Of a DNA stretch of 17,777 nt, positions 9,849 through 17,777 are shown in pieces. Within the stretch, counting starts at the first letter, position 1. Every line of letters begins with the position of its first letter. Source of the DNA: Chlamydomonas sphaeroides (taxonomy: Eukaryota; Chlorophyta; Chlorophyceae; Chlamydomonadales; Chlamydomonadaceae). The DNA lies in NCBI GenBank assembly GCA_001662425.1, contig BDDC01000104.1, forward strand, positions 38,698 through 56,474, written 5' to 3'. The notes under the pieces are model-generated. The model had not been told where the DNA came from. It did not search any database and saw nothing but the letters and a program-made list of their open reading frames with translations. A program made the translations under genes and the position numbers.

Positions 9849-12238
9849 CTACCGCGGTCCCATGCCCGGCGGCGGCGGCATGCCGTACGGCGGCGGCGGC
9901 ATGCCGTATGGCGGCGGCGGCATGCCCGGCGGCCCCATGCCCGGCGGTCCCATGCCCGGTGGCCCCATGCCCGGCGGCCCCATGCCTGGCGGCGGCGGCA
10001 TGCCTGGCGGCCGCATGCCGTACCCCATGCCGTACGGCGGCGGCGGCATGCCGTACGGCGGCGGCGGTCCATAGTTCATGCCTTGCTGGGGCGGCGGCAT
10101 CGGCGGCGGGTACGAGCCTGCGGGGAGGCAGGTGGGATGTCAGGGGAAGGTACATAACGGGAGAGAGGGGGCACGGACAGTGATAGGTCCTGATGTGAGG
10201 GGACAGTACGGCGGCAGGGCCGGCGGCCGTGTGCCCATCGAGCGTGGCCACCGCCGAGCGCAAGCTCACCCCAGTGCTGCTGTGGCGGCGGCGGCATGCC
10301 GTACGGCGGCGGGGGGCCGCCGTACATGGGCGGCCCCGGCGGCGGCGGCGGTGGCATCGGTGCCCCTGGCCGGGAGGCGGGGCGGCGGACGATACGGAGC
10401 GCGCGCTTGGCACAGGCAGGGTTGGGTGCGACACGCCCGGCACAGGGCAGTCGCAACACAGCGCGGGCAGGGGCATGGGACCCAACGTGTCCCTACAGCG
10501 CACCGGTGTGCAACACCCCGCCCAACTTGCCCACCAGCCACACCTGCGGCGAAGCCCGAGGGAGCCACCACGGCCACGGGCCCGGCCGGCGGCGGCCCGA
10601 CCTGCTGGCCCTTGAGCTTGGGCCCCTCGGCGAACAGCGTGTTGGGCCGGCTCTGGGCCGCCATCTTCTCGCGCTGCTGCGCCGCCAGCAGCCGCTCCGC
10701 GGGCGTGCCGTGGCGCTCGCCTGGGAGGAGGGACCGCGCACACAGCCGGCGAGATGCGGCGTCAGGTTAGCAGACGTGCGGTCAGTGCCGAAGCCATGCT
10801 GCATCCCCGACTCCGCGACCAGCGCAAGTGGGCCGGTGGGCCCGTTGCAGCGCAGCGGCGCGGCCGCCCTGACCCGGTCCCCTGCCCTGCGCCCACCCTT
10901 CGTGTCCTTCTTGAAGGCGTACGACACGGTGATGGCGCGGTTGCACAGGTACTGGCCGTTCATGGCCTCGATGGCCGCGTCGGAGGCCTCGAAGCAGTCG
11001 TAGGACACAAAGCCAAAGCCGCGGCTGTTGCCGGTGTCGGGGTCGCGCATGATCTTGGGCGTGTTCACGATGACGCCGAACGCGCTGAACGTGTCGTACA
11101 GCAGCTGCGGGACGGGACGTACAACGTACGGCGGGGCGCATGTCGTACGGCAAGCTCGTGCGCCAGGGATGATACGAGCACAGCGGCAGGTCTGCTGAAC
11201 GTCACGGAGGGCCGACGGCCGCACGCGGTTGCATGGGCCTGGACAGTGCGCGGCAGAGGTGCGTTGCACATGCTTGGCGTCTGGCAAGCAGCGCGAGGAT
11301 CCCGGTCCCCGCCCTAGCCAGCCACCAGCAGCGCGGCTGCTAACCTTTTCGTCGACGTCAGCGTCCAGGTTGCCGATGAACAGGTTTGCGCCCACGTCGG
11401 CCTGGCGCTTGTCCTGGCTGGCCTTGTTGACGCGGATGGCCTTGCCGAACACCTTAACCATGTTGAGGATCTTGATGGCCTGATGAGAAGAAGAGCCCAG
11501 CAGGGGGGAGAGAGACACAAGGGGGAGAGGAACAGATCAGCGGGAGCGGCCCCAGCGCCCAGTACGCGAGGGGACTCCGGGCACCTGGCTCCGCTGTGCC
11601 CGCTGGCGTGCCCGCACCGCGCTAGCGCTGCGCCCTTGCTCGTCCGGGCTATGGCACCAGCGCCGAAGCTGGCACTGTGGGTTCTACGGGTCCTCGGCCT
11701 ATGGCAGGATTGCCGAGCCCCCGCTCGAGAGGGTCGGTCGCGGGGCCGGCACGTGGGATGCGCGGACTCCCTGTGGCTGGAGCCGAGCCCCTTAGCTCAC
11801 ATAGTCAGAGTCCTCCTCGCCCTTGAACTCCACGAAGCCATAGCCCTGGTGCTGGTTGGTGACGCGGTCCTTGGGCATGTACACGTTGACTGCGCGAAAC
11901 ACAACACAGGGGCACGCCCGTCACCCCAGACCTTTGCGCGCGGCCAGCAGCGCATGCGCACTCGCCTACGGGTCCAGCTTGCGTGAAAAGCTCCCACACG
12001 AGCTCCTCAGTAACCTGCGCGTTGGCCCAGAGGCGCCAGCGGCCAGCGTTCAGTGCATGTCGCTGGCGAGGTCCTCGCGCATGCCCGCCGGCAACAAGCA
12101 AATACCCAAGGGCACCTGTACATCCAGGTTGCCGACATAGACCGTGGCTTCCTGGTTGCGGTCCTGTGCATGCTGGCCGATGAGGTTCGCGCCAACACCT
12201 GGCGCAATACGGCCACCGGCCGTGCCGGTGACCGACAT
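9849..12238 (-). CDS. SF3B4: Splicing factor 3B subunit 4 (SAP49), U2 snRNP
   Basis: SF3B4 is a nuclear SF3b subunit that helps U2 snRNP bind pre-mRNA near the branch point and contacts SF3B2 through its first RRM. Eight exons in reading order give 381 residues: 12238-12116, 12014-11966, 11889-11801, 11479-11345, 11104-10897, 10720-10544, 10365-10270, 10117-9849. The protein starts MSVTGTAGG and reaches RNQEATVYVGNLD, matching the family start. RRM1 has RNP2 VYVGNL (33-38) and RNP1 GYGFVEF (73-79). RRM2 has RNP2 LFIGNL (120-125) and RNP1 GFGFVSY (161-167). IMRDPDTGNS and AIEAMNGQYLCNR are near-identical to SF3B4 of other eukaryotes. From about residue 262 the tail is Pro/Gly/Met/Tyr-rich repeats, as in plant and animal homologues. 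The second intron (11965-11890) must use a GC donor: only the cut TAG/GCGAGT restores AGPVVNVYMPKD in frame. The splice sites of the two proline-rich exon joins (10544/10365 and 10270/10117) rest on frame and acceptor quality only. A TTTAAAAG box on the minus strand at 12280-12273 lies about 35 bases before the ATG. Confidence 0.93.
9860..10070 (-). repeat. Pro/Gly/Met repeats in the SF3B4 C-terminus
   Basis: The last exon contains runs of GMGPP (four consecutive units) flanked by YGMPPPP units. At DNA level these are near-perfect 15- and 21-base tandem repeats, a likely site of length variation between strains. The plus strand of the same repeat encodes a false Gly/Met-rich frame. Confidence 0.85.
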
Positions 12239-12682
12239 CGTGAGCGAGTGTCAAGCAAGCTAGGACTGTGGCTTTTAAAGCGCGTCAATGGTGCTTGGAG
12301 GCGGCGATCGTCCTTGTCTGAGCGTTTAGGCCATTTGTGCTCTACAAGACAGGTGACGTGTCCACAGCGGTCTTGTCTTTGAGGTGGGTGGACGTTCAGG
12401 TCAACGAAAGGAGGCAGGTACCCAAGCCACGCCCGCCCCTGGGCCTGCCCGGGTTGGCCTCACTGCTCAACATGCCGTGGGGCAATAGCGGTAAGGCTGG
12501 GTCCAAGCAAACTTTTAGGTGCAGCGAAGCAAGATGGGCCCTGACGCCCTGTTTCCCTGCCCAACGCCGACTGCCCCCTGCTGGCCCAACTGCCCGCCTG
12601 CGACCGCCGGCGCTAACCCGCTCAGATCGCGCAGCAGCTGACCCGCAGGACGGGTTGCCCCAAGCGTGCTAGGCTGATCTCC

Positions 12683-13075
12683 ATGTTGACCAGCTGTGAA
12701 TGGCTGCGGCTAGCACTGATGCTCTGCTTGCTGTTGGTTGCCCAGGCAGCAGAGCAGGCTACCATGGCTACCCCCAGCAGCTCCTGCGCCGCGCACCGAC
12801 CCATGCGTTCACGCCGGTGCGTACAGCAGGACACGTGTGGGGCTGCGCGCCCGGACACAGCTGGGCATGGCCGCCTCTTTAAAAACATGGCTGGCGTTAC
12901 AGTTGGCAAAGCAGCCGTGGCACAGCTCCTGCAGCGTACAGCAGTCTGCATTCCGCAAAAGGGGCGCGAGGCGCCAGCACCAGGGCCCAAGCCGCACCGC
13001 CATCCGCAATGGCCGCCCGGGCAAGCCGCGCCGCTGCATCACTACTGCTATGCGGAGCGTGGCAGGCCGAAGTAA
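12683..13075 (+). CDS. Candidate small secreted Cys-containing protein (doubtful ORF)
   Basis: This is a 130-codon single-exon frame from ATG to TAA. Its start MLTSCEWLRLALMLCLLLVAQA looks like a secretory signal peptide: short charged start, hydrophobic core, and AQA before a possible cleavage site near residue 22. The rest is basic, contains several cysteines and matches no family I know. Against it, the codons include many A/T-ending ones unlike neighbouring genes, the frame overlaps the presumed 3' UTR of the oxidase on the other strand, and chance ORFs of this length are common here. Confidence 0.2.
   Translation: MLTSCEWLRLALMLCLLLVAQAAEQATMATPSSSCAAHRPMRSRRCVQQDTCGAARPDTAGHGRLFKNMAGVTVGKAAVAQLLQRTAVCIPQKGREAPAPGPKPHRHPQWPPGQAAPLHHYCYAERGRPK
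12897..12901 (-). terminator. Minus-strand TGTAA, possible poly(A) signal of the oxidase gene
   Basis: The plus strand reads TTACA, so TGTAA is on the minus strand. It is the first such signal found after the oxidase stop at 14005, implying a 3' UTR of about 1.1 kb. That is long but not unusual for volvocalean genes. Confidence 0.35.
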
Positions 13076-14004
13076 AGCAGCTCTGCTGCCGCCATTGAGC
13101 AACCGCGCGGCAGCCGTATGACAAAAGCACATACATCCCGCAAGCATGCACACAGGTGCACACAGTCTCGGGCCCGCTCGCGCTGTGCCAGTCGGGGGTG
13201 ACCCCTGGTGCCAGTGACACTGCCTAAGTGGCAACGGTACGCTCGTCTTGGTTAACCGCTTCGGCGTCATTACCAACCACCAGCGGCGTCCACCCATGCG
13301 GCCGGCCCGTCAAGACCAGGAGTCTGCTAGGGCCGTACCCGGCACAGTAATAGAAACTCTCCGCGCGGCACACAAGATAAGAGAAGCAGGGCAGCAGTGC
13401 ATAAGAGGCCGCATGCGACAAGCCCACGATAGAAGAAGCGCTCCACGCCGCAACCGCAAAGAATGGCGCATGTTGGTTGCTCTCAAGCACGCAGCAGCGC
13501 ACGCACTCGTGTGTCCGGAGGCACACCCCCACAGGATTCTGTACTCGTGTCGCGCGGCTACCCGCGCCAACGCATGACAGGTTCGGCCCCCACGGGCCCG
13601 ACAGCGCCTCGGCGACTTGCGCCGTCTACCGCCTCTAAGCTAGACCTCTACTATGTCTTTGGGTCCGAGACTAGCGGACTTTGCCGCGTCGCCTGCCTAG
13701 TTCTAGCAAGGCCCCCGCAACGCAACGCACAGCTTCACCGTCGCACCAGCTGCAGCACCGCACAGCGCCGTCCATGACGCACGGATCCCAGGCCCAAGCG
13801 CAAGACCCACGGCATTCATCTTCAACTCAAACACCCCCACGTACTTAAGTGCTATGCCACCACTCCCTCCCTGCGCCCCACAGTCTCCCGCGCAGCGCGG
13901 CAGAGCGCACATAGCGCATTCCCCCCCTCAATACTGCCAACCACAAGGTATCCCCTACAGTTCACCCAACACATGCAGCGCGCTCCGCGAATGCGCCACG
14001 CCTC

Positions 14005-16843
14005 TCACGGCCGCACCAGCTTCACCCAAGCCGCGCGGCTGTACACGTCGCCGTTGAGCAGGAACAGCATGTACATGCCGGGAGGAGCCACATTGATGTC
14101 GCGTGGGCCGCGCACCACAAGCGTGCCGCTGCCGGCGTCGTTCGACTCAATCTCCAGACCCACGAGGCGCTGGTGCGTGTTGTACGAGTGGGTGCACGAG
14201 CAAGGCGCCACCAGCACCGCGCGCGTAATGCGCAGCGCGCCGTTGCCGCGGTTGCCGTTGGCACCGGGCGGGTTTGGTTGGCCGTTGAAGCGCACCGCCG
14301 CGCCGCCGGGGCCGCCGCCGGAGACCGCCGGGAAGCCGTACGTGACCCGGAAGGTGCCGTCGTACGGCATGATCTCGTCCTCGACGGACGAGATCGCAGG
14401 CTTTGTGTTGTCCATGAAGTAGTACGGCGGCGAGTAGATCTCGGTGCGGTATTCGGCCTTGCTGGTCGGGCTGGGCACGAAGTCCCACCCGTCGTCGACG
14501 GCGAAGCGGTAGCAGCGGTCGCAACCGGACACGATGATGGTGCCGTTGGTGGTGAGGCAGGCGGTGGAGTGGTACATGCGCGCGATGCGGGTCCAGGCCA
14601 GCTGGCGGACGCGCTGCGGGGGCCGCAGGTGAGGTGGCAGGTGGGGTGGCGTGTGTTTTAGTGTTTGAGCGTGCGCGTGTTGCAGAGGATGGGGCTTCAG
14701 GCGAGAGAGCAAGAGGGTCCGCGAAGCGCAGGCCAGGGGCCCAGGCCGTACGGGGCAGTTGGTGGCCCCAACTGCGGCTGGGGCCACGGGCGCTCCCACA
14801 GCATCTCCCACGGCATCGTTGGCCTGCACGCGAGCGCTGCCTCACCTGGCCCCTGGGCGCCTCCGGGTCGTACTCCTCCGCGTACAGCACGGGGTAGTTG
14901 GCGCGCGACTCGCCGCCGCTTGCAGAGTCGCCCGCCAGTCCTTTCTGCATTGGGGGACAAAGAGCGATGCAGTCAAGGGCTCAGGGCCACGCCGACAGGA
15001 CGCGTGTGTGGAGTGTGCCGTGTGATCGAGAGCAGCGCAGAGGCCATGTCGGCCACAAGGGTTGGGCTAGGACAGTGGGCTGCGAGGCTGCGCAGTACGA
15101 CACACTAGCGCACAGACTGCCGCCGTCGCATCATGGCGAGAGCTGGGCCCCGACGCCATGCTCAGCTCACGTTGGCTCCGTTGAGGATGATGACCTTGCC
15201 GTTGGGCAGCAGCACCGCGTCGGGCATGACGCGGCCTCGCGTCATCATCTCCTCGTCCCACAGCTCGGGCATTGTGTAGTTGCCGGTGGCCTCGTCCCAC
15301 GTGAGCTTGAGCCGGTTGGCGCCGCGGTTGGCCACCTTGGTGAGGTCCTTAGTGGTGCCCTCATTGGCGCCGCCAAACAGCATGATCTCCACCTGCAGCC
15401 AGCGGGGGTGTTGGCATGACGGCTGTCATGGTGAACCAACAGCAGCTAGCTGACACGCTGGGAGATGCAGCCGGCCGGGTAGCGGCGGCGGCGGTGGCGG
15501 CGGGCGCTCACGGCCGCATCAAGCCCTCGTGCCTGTGGTAAGACCCTGCATGATCTCTACCTGCAGCCGGCCGTGTCCTGTCTCCTCGCCCTCACAAGCA
15601 CAAAACACGCCCCCAGCCCCCTTCCACGTCGTAGTCGGGGGCCGGGTACAGCCCCAGCCCCACACATGTGGGCCCCCTCCGGCACGGACCAACACACAAA
15701 GCCCAAGTCCCCTCCGCCGCCCCGCACCTCGTAGTTGCGCTCCGGGTACAGCCCCAGCATGACGGAGGTGCCGGTGAAGGGAAACTGCGTGCCTCCGTAG
15801 CCGCGCAGCCGGCTGACGGGCTGGCGCCAAAAGTTGTTGCGCGTGTCCAAGATCCAGCCGGAGCGGCCGCAAAAGGTGAACAGGTAGCCGCTGGGCAGAA
15901 CGTAGTTGAAGGGGTAGTACACCTGGGGTTAAGGGAGGGTGCAGGGTGGACGGAGGAGAGCTGCTATCAACAGACGTTGGTGGATGGTGTGTTGTGTTGT
16001 GATCAGGGTGGATCTCCCCAGAAAGTGATGTATGTTTTCCCAAGAGCTTTGCAGCCCTGGCGGCCGCGTGCACCTGGTTGGCTGCGTCGAGGTACCCGGG
16101 CCGCATGGCGAAGTTCTGGATGCCGTTGGTGACGGGGTCGTACAGCTCCCAGAACGGGTTGTTTGCGGTGCCCGCGCCCACTCCCTGGGGAGCGGAGGGT
16201 GAACAGGGGAGGGGGTTGCAGAGCCGTGCGGCGTGTGAGCCGCCACGCAGCAAAGCCGGCAGGGAGGCCACAGCCGCCAACCATTCGGACCCGCATGCCC
16301 GCACCCCGCGCTGCGCTGCGCTGCCCGCCGCCCACCTACGTTCCTCCCATGATGATGAGGGACGTTACCGCTGGGAGAGGTACTAGTTACATTAGGTAAC
16401 AAGAACATATGAAAGCAACATGACACCACGTTATGGCATATGATGAGCTGAACCGATCGGCGCATTACCTGCGTGCCTCCCATGATGAGCACCTTGCCGC
16501 TGGGCAGCAGCGTGGCCGAAGGGTACCTGGACATGCGACAGGAGCCGACAGGAGCCAGGCGTGAGCCGGGCGGACCACTGCTGCTGTGACTGGGCAGCAT
16601 CTACAGGGAGCAGGGAGCGTGCCGGGCTGGGCAGGTCAGGGCAGGGCGCGGCAAGCCCGCCGCAGGGCCCCTGCGAGGGGCCACCTGCTGCCGGCCAGCC
16701 CCGGCCCTGCGCCCGCCCAGCTCCTGCCCAAGCGCTCACCATCTGCGCCAGCCCATCTCCCGGACCTTGCGCAGCTGCAGGTCCGTCATGCTGCGGTCAA
16801 AGGTGCGCACGGAGCGCATGCCGTCGGGGTAGCCCGCGTTGGC
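14005..16843 (-). CDS. Glyoxal/galactose-oxidase-like copper-radical oxidase (5' part missing)
   Basis: Family members oxidise aldehydes or alcohols with O2 and release H2O2, usually outside the cell. Seven exons in reading order encode 465 C-terminal residues: 16843-16740, 16526-16469, 16184-16074, 15922-15728, 15392-15171, 14944-14846, 14613-14005. Glyoxal-oxidase N-domain landmarks are RRWYPSATLLPSGKVLIMGG (33-52), the YPFNYVLPSG blade (94-103), RVMPDAVLLPNGKVIILNGA (210-229) and RMYHSTA (275-281). A DUF1929-type C-terminal domain starts near EIYSPPYYF (about 321) and includes CTHSYNTHQRL. By analogy with galactose oxidase, Tyr36 would be the cross-linked radical tyrosine, Tyr277 and His278 the next ligands and His405 the last. 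The partner cysteine should be in an upstream exon that is not visible. An acceptor at 16844-16845 shows that the gene continues upstream. Introns 15393-15727 and 16185-16468 contain decayed copies of neighbouring exon ends. Substrate cannot be told. Confidence 0.88.
15548..15568 (-). repeat. Duplicate of an oxidase exon's 3' splice site inside the intron
   Basis: These 21 bases match 15380-15400 with one mismatch (15558 T for C). The original spans the end of intron 15393-15727 and the first codons (VEIM) of the exon at 15392. The copy keeps CTGCAG/GT and the frame VEIM but then runs into unrelated sequence and a stop. It could act as a decoy acceptor. Confidence 0.7.
16334..16376 (-). pseudogene. 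Decayed copy of the oxidase exon encoding PSGKVLIMGGT
   Basis: The segment resembles 16467-16504, the end of the neighbouring exon and its donor, at roughly 80% identity by eye. It retains CCCAGCGGTAA and TCATCATGGGAGG. A 4-base gain breaks the reading frame after the Ser-Gly codons, so it cannot replace the real exon. It lies in intron 16185-16468 next to an AT-rich patch (about 16380-16450). Confidence 0.6.
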
Positions 16844-17009
16844 CTGAGGCCGGGACGGCAGGGAGGCGGGCGGGCGTGTTGTGGGGTTTCGGTTGCGCGG
16901 GTTGGCGCGGGTGGCAAGGCGGGCCGCGCCTCGCCCACCGCGCCACCCAGCCCCGCCCCTAGCGCAAACCCGCCACGCCCTGGGTTGTGGCCCAACCAGG
17001 GGCCATCGG

Positions 17010-17191
17010 TGTTGCGCGACCCCTTACATAATACTACTGCTGGGGCAGTAGTATTATATAACATAAACAAACTCCTCGCCGTTACACCTCGCCTCCTAAC
17101 GACGACCCTGCGACTTCTGGCGCGCGCCCGCGGCCTCGACCATCCTCACGACCACACCACCTTCAAGCGGTTTATGGTAGCGATACCAACA
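17010..17191 (+). mobile_element. Putative Copia-type LTR (182 bp)
   Basis: The segment begins TGTTG and ends CAACA, the inverted termini typical of Ty1/copia LTRs. It holds a TATATAA box (17055-17061) and is AT-richer than its surroundings around 17021-17075. The next five bases (CCTAC) do not match the five before it (ATCGG), which argues against a solo LTR and fits a 5' LTR with an internal region to the right. No clear primer-binding site was recognised. The second LTR, reverse transcriptase and integrase would lie beyond the window, so this is an inference. Confidence 0.4.
17028..17057. repeat. Perfect 13-bp stem hairpin
   Basis: Arms ATAATACTACTGC (17028-17040) and GCAGTAGTATTAT (17045-17057) pair completely around the loop TGGG. 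The right arm overlaps the TATATAA box of the putative LTR. It is AT-rich in a GC-rich setting. Confidence 0.9.
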
Positions 17192-17217
17192 CCTACTAGA
17201 TAGTGCGTGCACCTAGC

Positions 17218-17777
17218 ATGGGGGATGCGTGTCAGGCTTCACTAAGACCGCCATCATGGACGCTGCGAACGCTGGTGGCGCTCTTCCTGGCGGCCACCAT
17301 CCTCGTGCTTCTGGAGGTGGAGGAGGACCTGTCAATCCCGTGGGTAGTAATGGCGACGGCCCCGGCGAAACCCAGCAGCGCCTCTCGGCGCGGACGGCGA
17401 CGGCAACCCAGGTGATATGCCACCTGCCCCGCGCTCCGTCACCCCCAGCCCCGAGCCCGCCACCGTACGCACTCTGGCGTGGGCATTTCCCTGCGGCGGG
17501 GAACGCCCCCCGCCGCGGTGGGGCCTCGCCCGGCGGCACGCGGGGAACTCTTACGAGTCCGCGTGCCGCCAGCATCACACACGCACACTGCCCCTCCCCG
17601 CACGGCCATTCTGCACGATGGCATTGCGCGCGCGCACTTGCCTTCAGTCCCTTGCTCATGCTGTCGTACTTCTCCTGTCCTCTTCACGTCTCCCTCACCC
17701 TGCCCCGCCCTCTCCCTCCACAGCCGCAGCACCCGCCGACCGCCGCCGCGTGTAGCGTGTGCCCTGCCTGCTTGCTG
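17218..17777 (+). CDS. Unassigned plus-strand frame(s) open to the window end; retroelement gag-like or membrane protein start
   Basis: Two overlapping frames begin here and I cannot choose between them. From ATG 17256 a frame stays open to the window end (174 codons) with a Gly/Pro-rich start (MDAANAGGALPGGHH). Its position about 65 bases after the putative LTR would suit a gag start. From ATG 17218 another frame gives 66 codons ending in TGA at 17415, with a hydrophobic helix (LRTLVALFLAATILVLLEV) like a signal anchor. A donor CAG/GTGATA at 17411/17412 and a pyrimidine-rich acceptor ending at 17723 could join either frame to an exon from 17724. Both ATGs have a purine at -3 and G at +4. No domain is recognisable in either. 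Confidence 0.3.

Larger units (their letters stand above)
12239..14004. other. Spacer: SF3B4 promoter region and oxidase 3' UTR
   Basis: The 1,766 bases lie between the SF3B4 start and the oxidase stop, both on the minus strand. The right part is probably the 3' UTR of the oxidase, since the first minus-strand TGTAA after its stop is at 12901-12897. The left part should hold the SF3B4 promoter. Base composition is less GC-rich than in the genes, notably around 13340-13420. One plus-strand ORF with a signal-peptide-like start (12683-13075) is listed separately. No RNA gene was recognised. Confidence 0.45.

Noticed and set aside
9337..10074. Plus-strand Gly/Met-rich ORF (GGGMP repeats)
   Set aside because: It is the antisense of the SF3B4 proline-rich last exon. 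The minus strand joins in frame to conserved RRM exons.
11968..11970. GT donor after the Ala-Gly-Pro codons of SF3B4 exon 2
   Set aside because: Using GTAGGC here shifts the frame of the next exon. The GC donor three to four bases further on restores the conserved protein.
17010..17191. Solo LTR interpretation
   Set aside because: The five bases before (ATCGG) and after (CCTAC) are different, so there is no target-site duplication around this element alone.
1..17777. CRISPR arrays, tRNA or rRNA genes, bacterial operon structure
   Set aside because: No spaced direct repeats, cloverleaf or rRNA sequence was recognised, and the spliced genes with algal signals show a eukaryotic nuclear origin.

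Overview
The window looks like nuclear DNA of a GC-rich volvocalean green alga (Chlamydomonas/Volvox relatives). The reasons are very GC-rich exons with mostly G/C-ending codons, many short introns with GTGCGG/GTGAGC-type donors and C/T-rich tracts before CAG acceptors, the algal poly(A) signal TGTAA, alanine-rich low-complexity protein segments, and proteins of plant/algal type (chloroplast-type anthranilate synthase alpha, a glyoxal-oxidase-like protein). The species cannot be named from the sequence alone.

Layout from left to right. (1) 1-1976, plus: the 3' part of a ribonuclease T2-family gene. The visible protein runs from the end of the T2 fold into a long alanine-rich region, a single transmembrane helix and an acidic tail; a TGTAA signal follows at 2499. 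(2) 2754-8678, plus: a complete 14-exon gene for the anthranilate synthase alpha subunit (654 aa with a predicted chloroplast transit peptide), which makes anthranilate from chorismate for tryptophan. A palindrome with a heat-shock-element-like core and a five-codon upstream ORF lie just before its start. (3) 8679-9848: convergent, gene-free spacer. (4) 12238-9849, minus: a complete 8-exon gene for SF3B4/SAP49, a U2 snRNP splicing factor (381 aa; two RRMs and a Pro/Gly/Met repeat tail). (5) 12239-14004: spacer holding the SF3B4 promoter region, the probable 3' UTR of the next gene, and a doubtful 130-codon ORF with a signal-peptide-like start. (6) 16843-14005, minus: the last seven exons (465 aa) of a glyoxal/galactose-oxidase-like copper-radical oxidase gene. 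(7) 17010 to the window end: a 182-bp element with Copia-type LTR hallmarks (TGTTG...CAACA, TATA box, perfect hairpin), followed by a reading frame open to the edge. It lies upstream of the first visible oxidase exon, so a retroelement may sit in an intron of that gene.

The genes look like ordinary independent housekeeping or secretory genes and do not form an operon or pathway cluster. I found no clear new multi-gene system. The most notable signals are two GC-AG introns (one forced by the protein alignment), two decayed copies of exon ends inside oxidase introns, the putative LTR element, a membrane-anchored T2 RNase architecture, and convergent genes lacking TGTAA. All exon models were built by eye from reading frames, splice signals and remembered family conservation.
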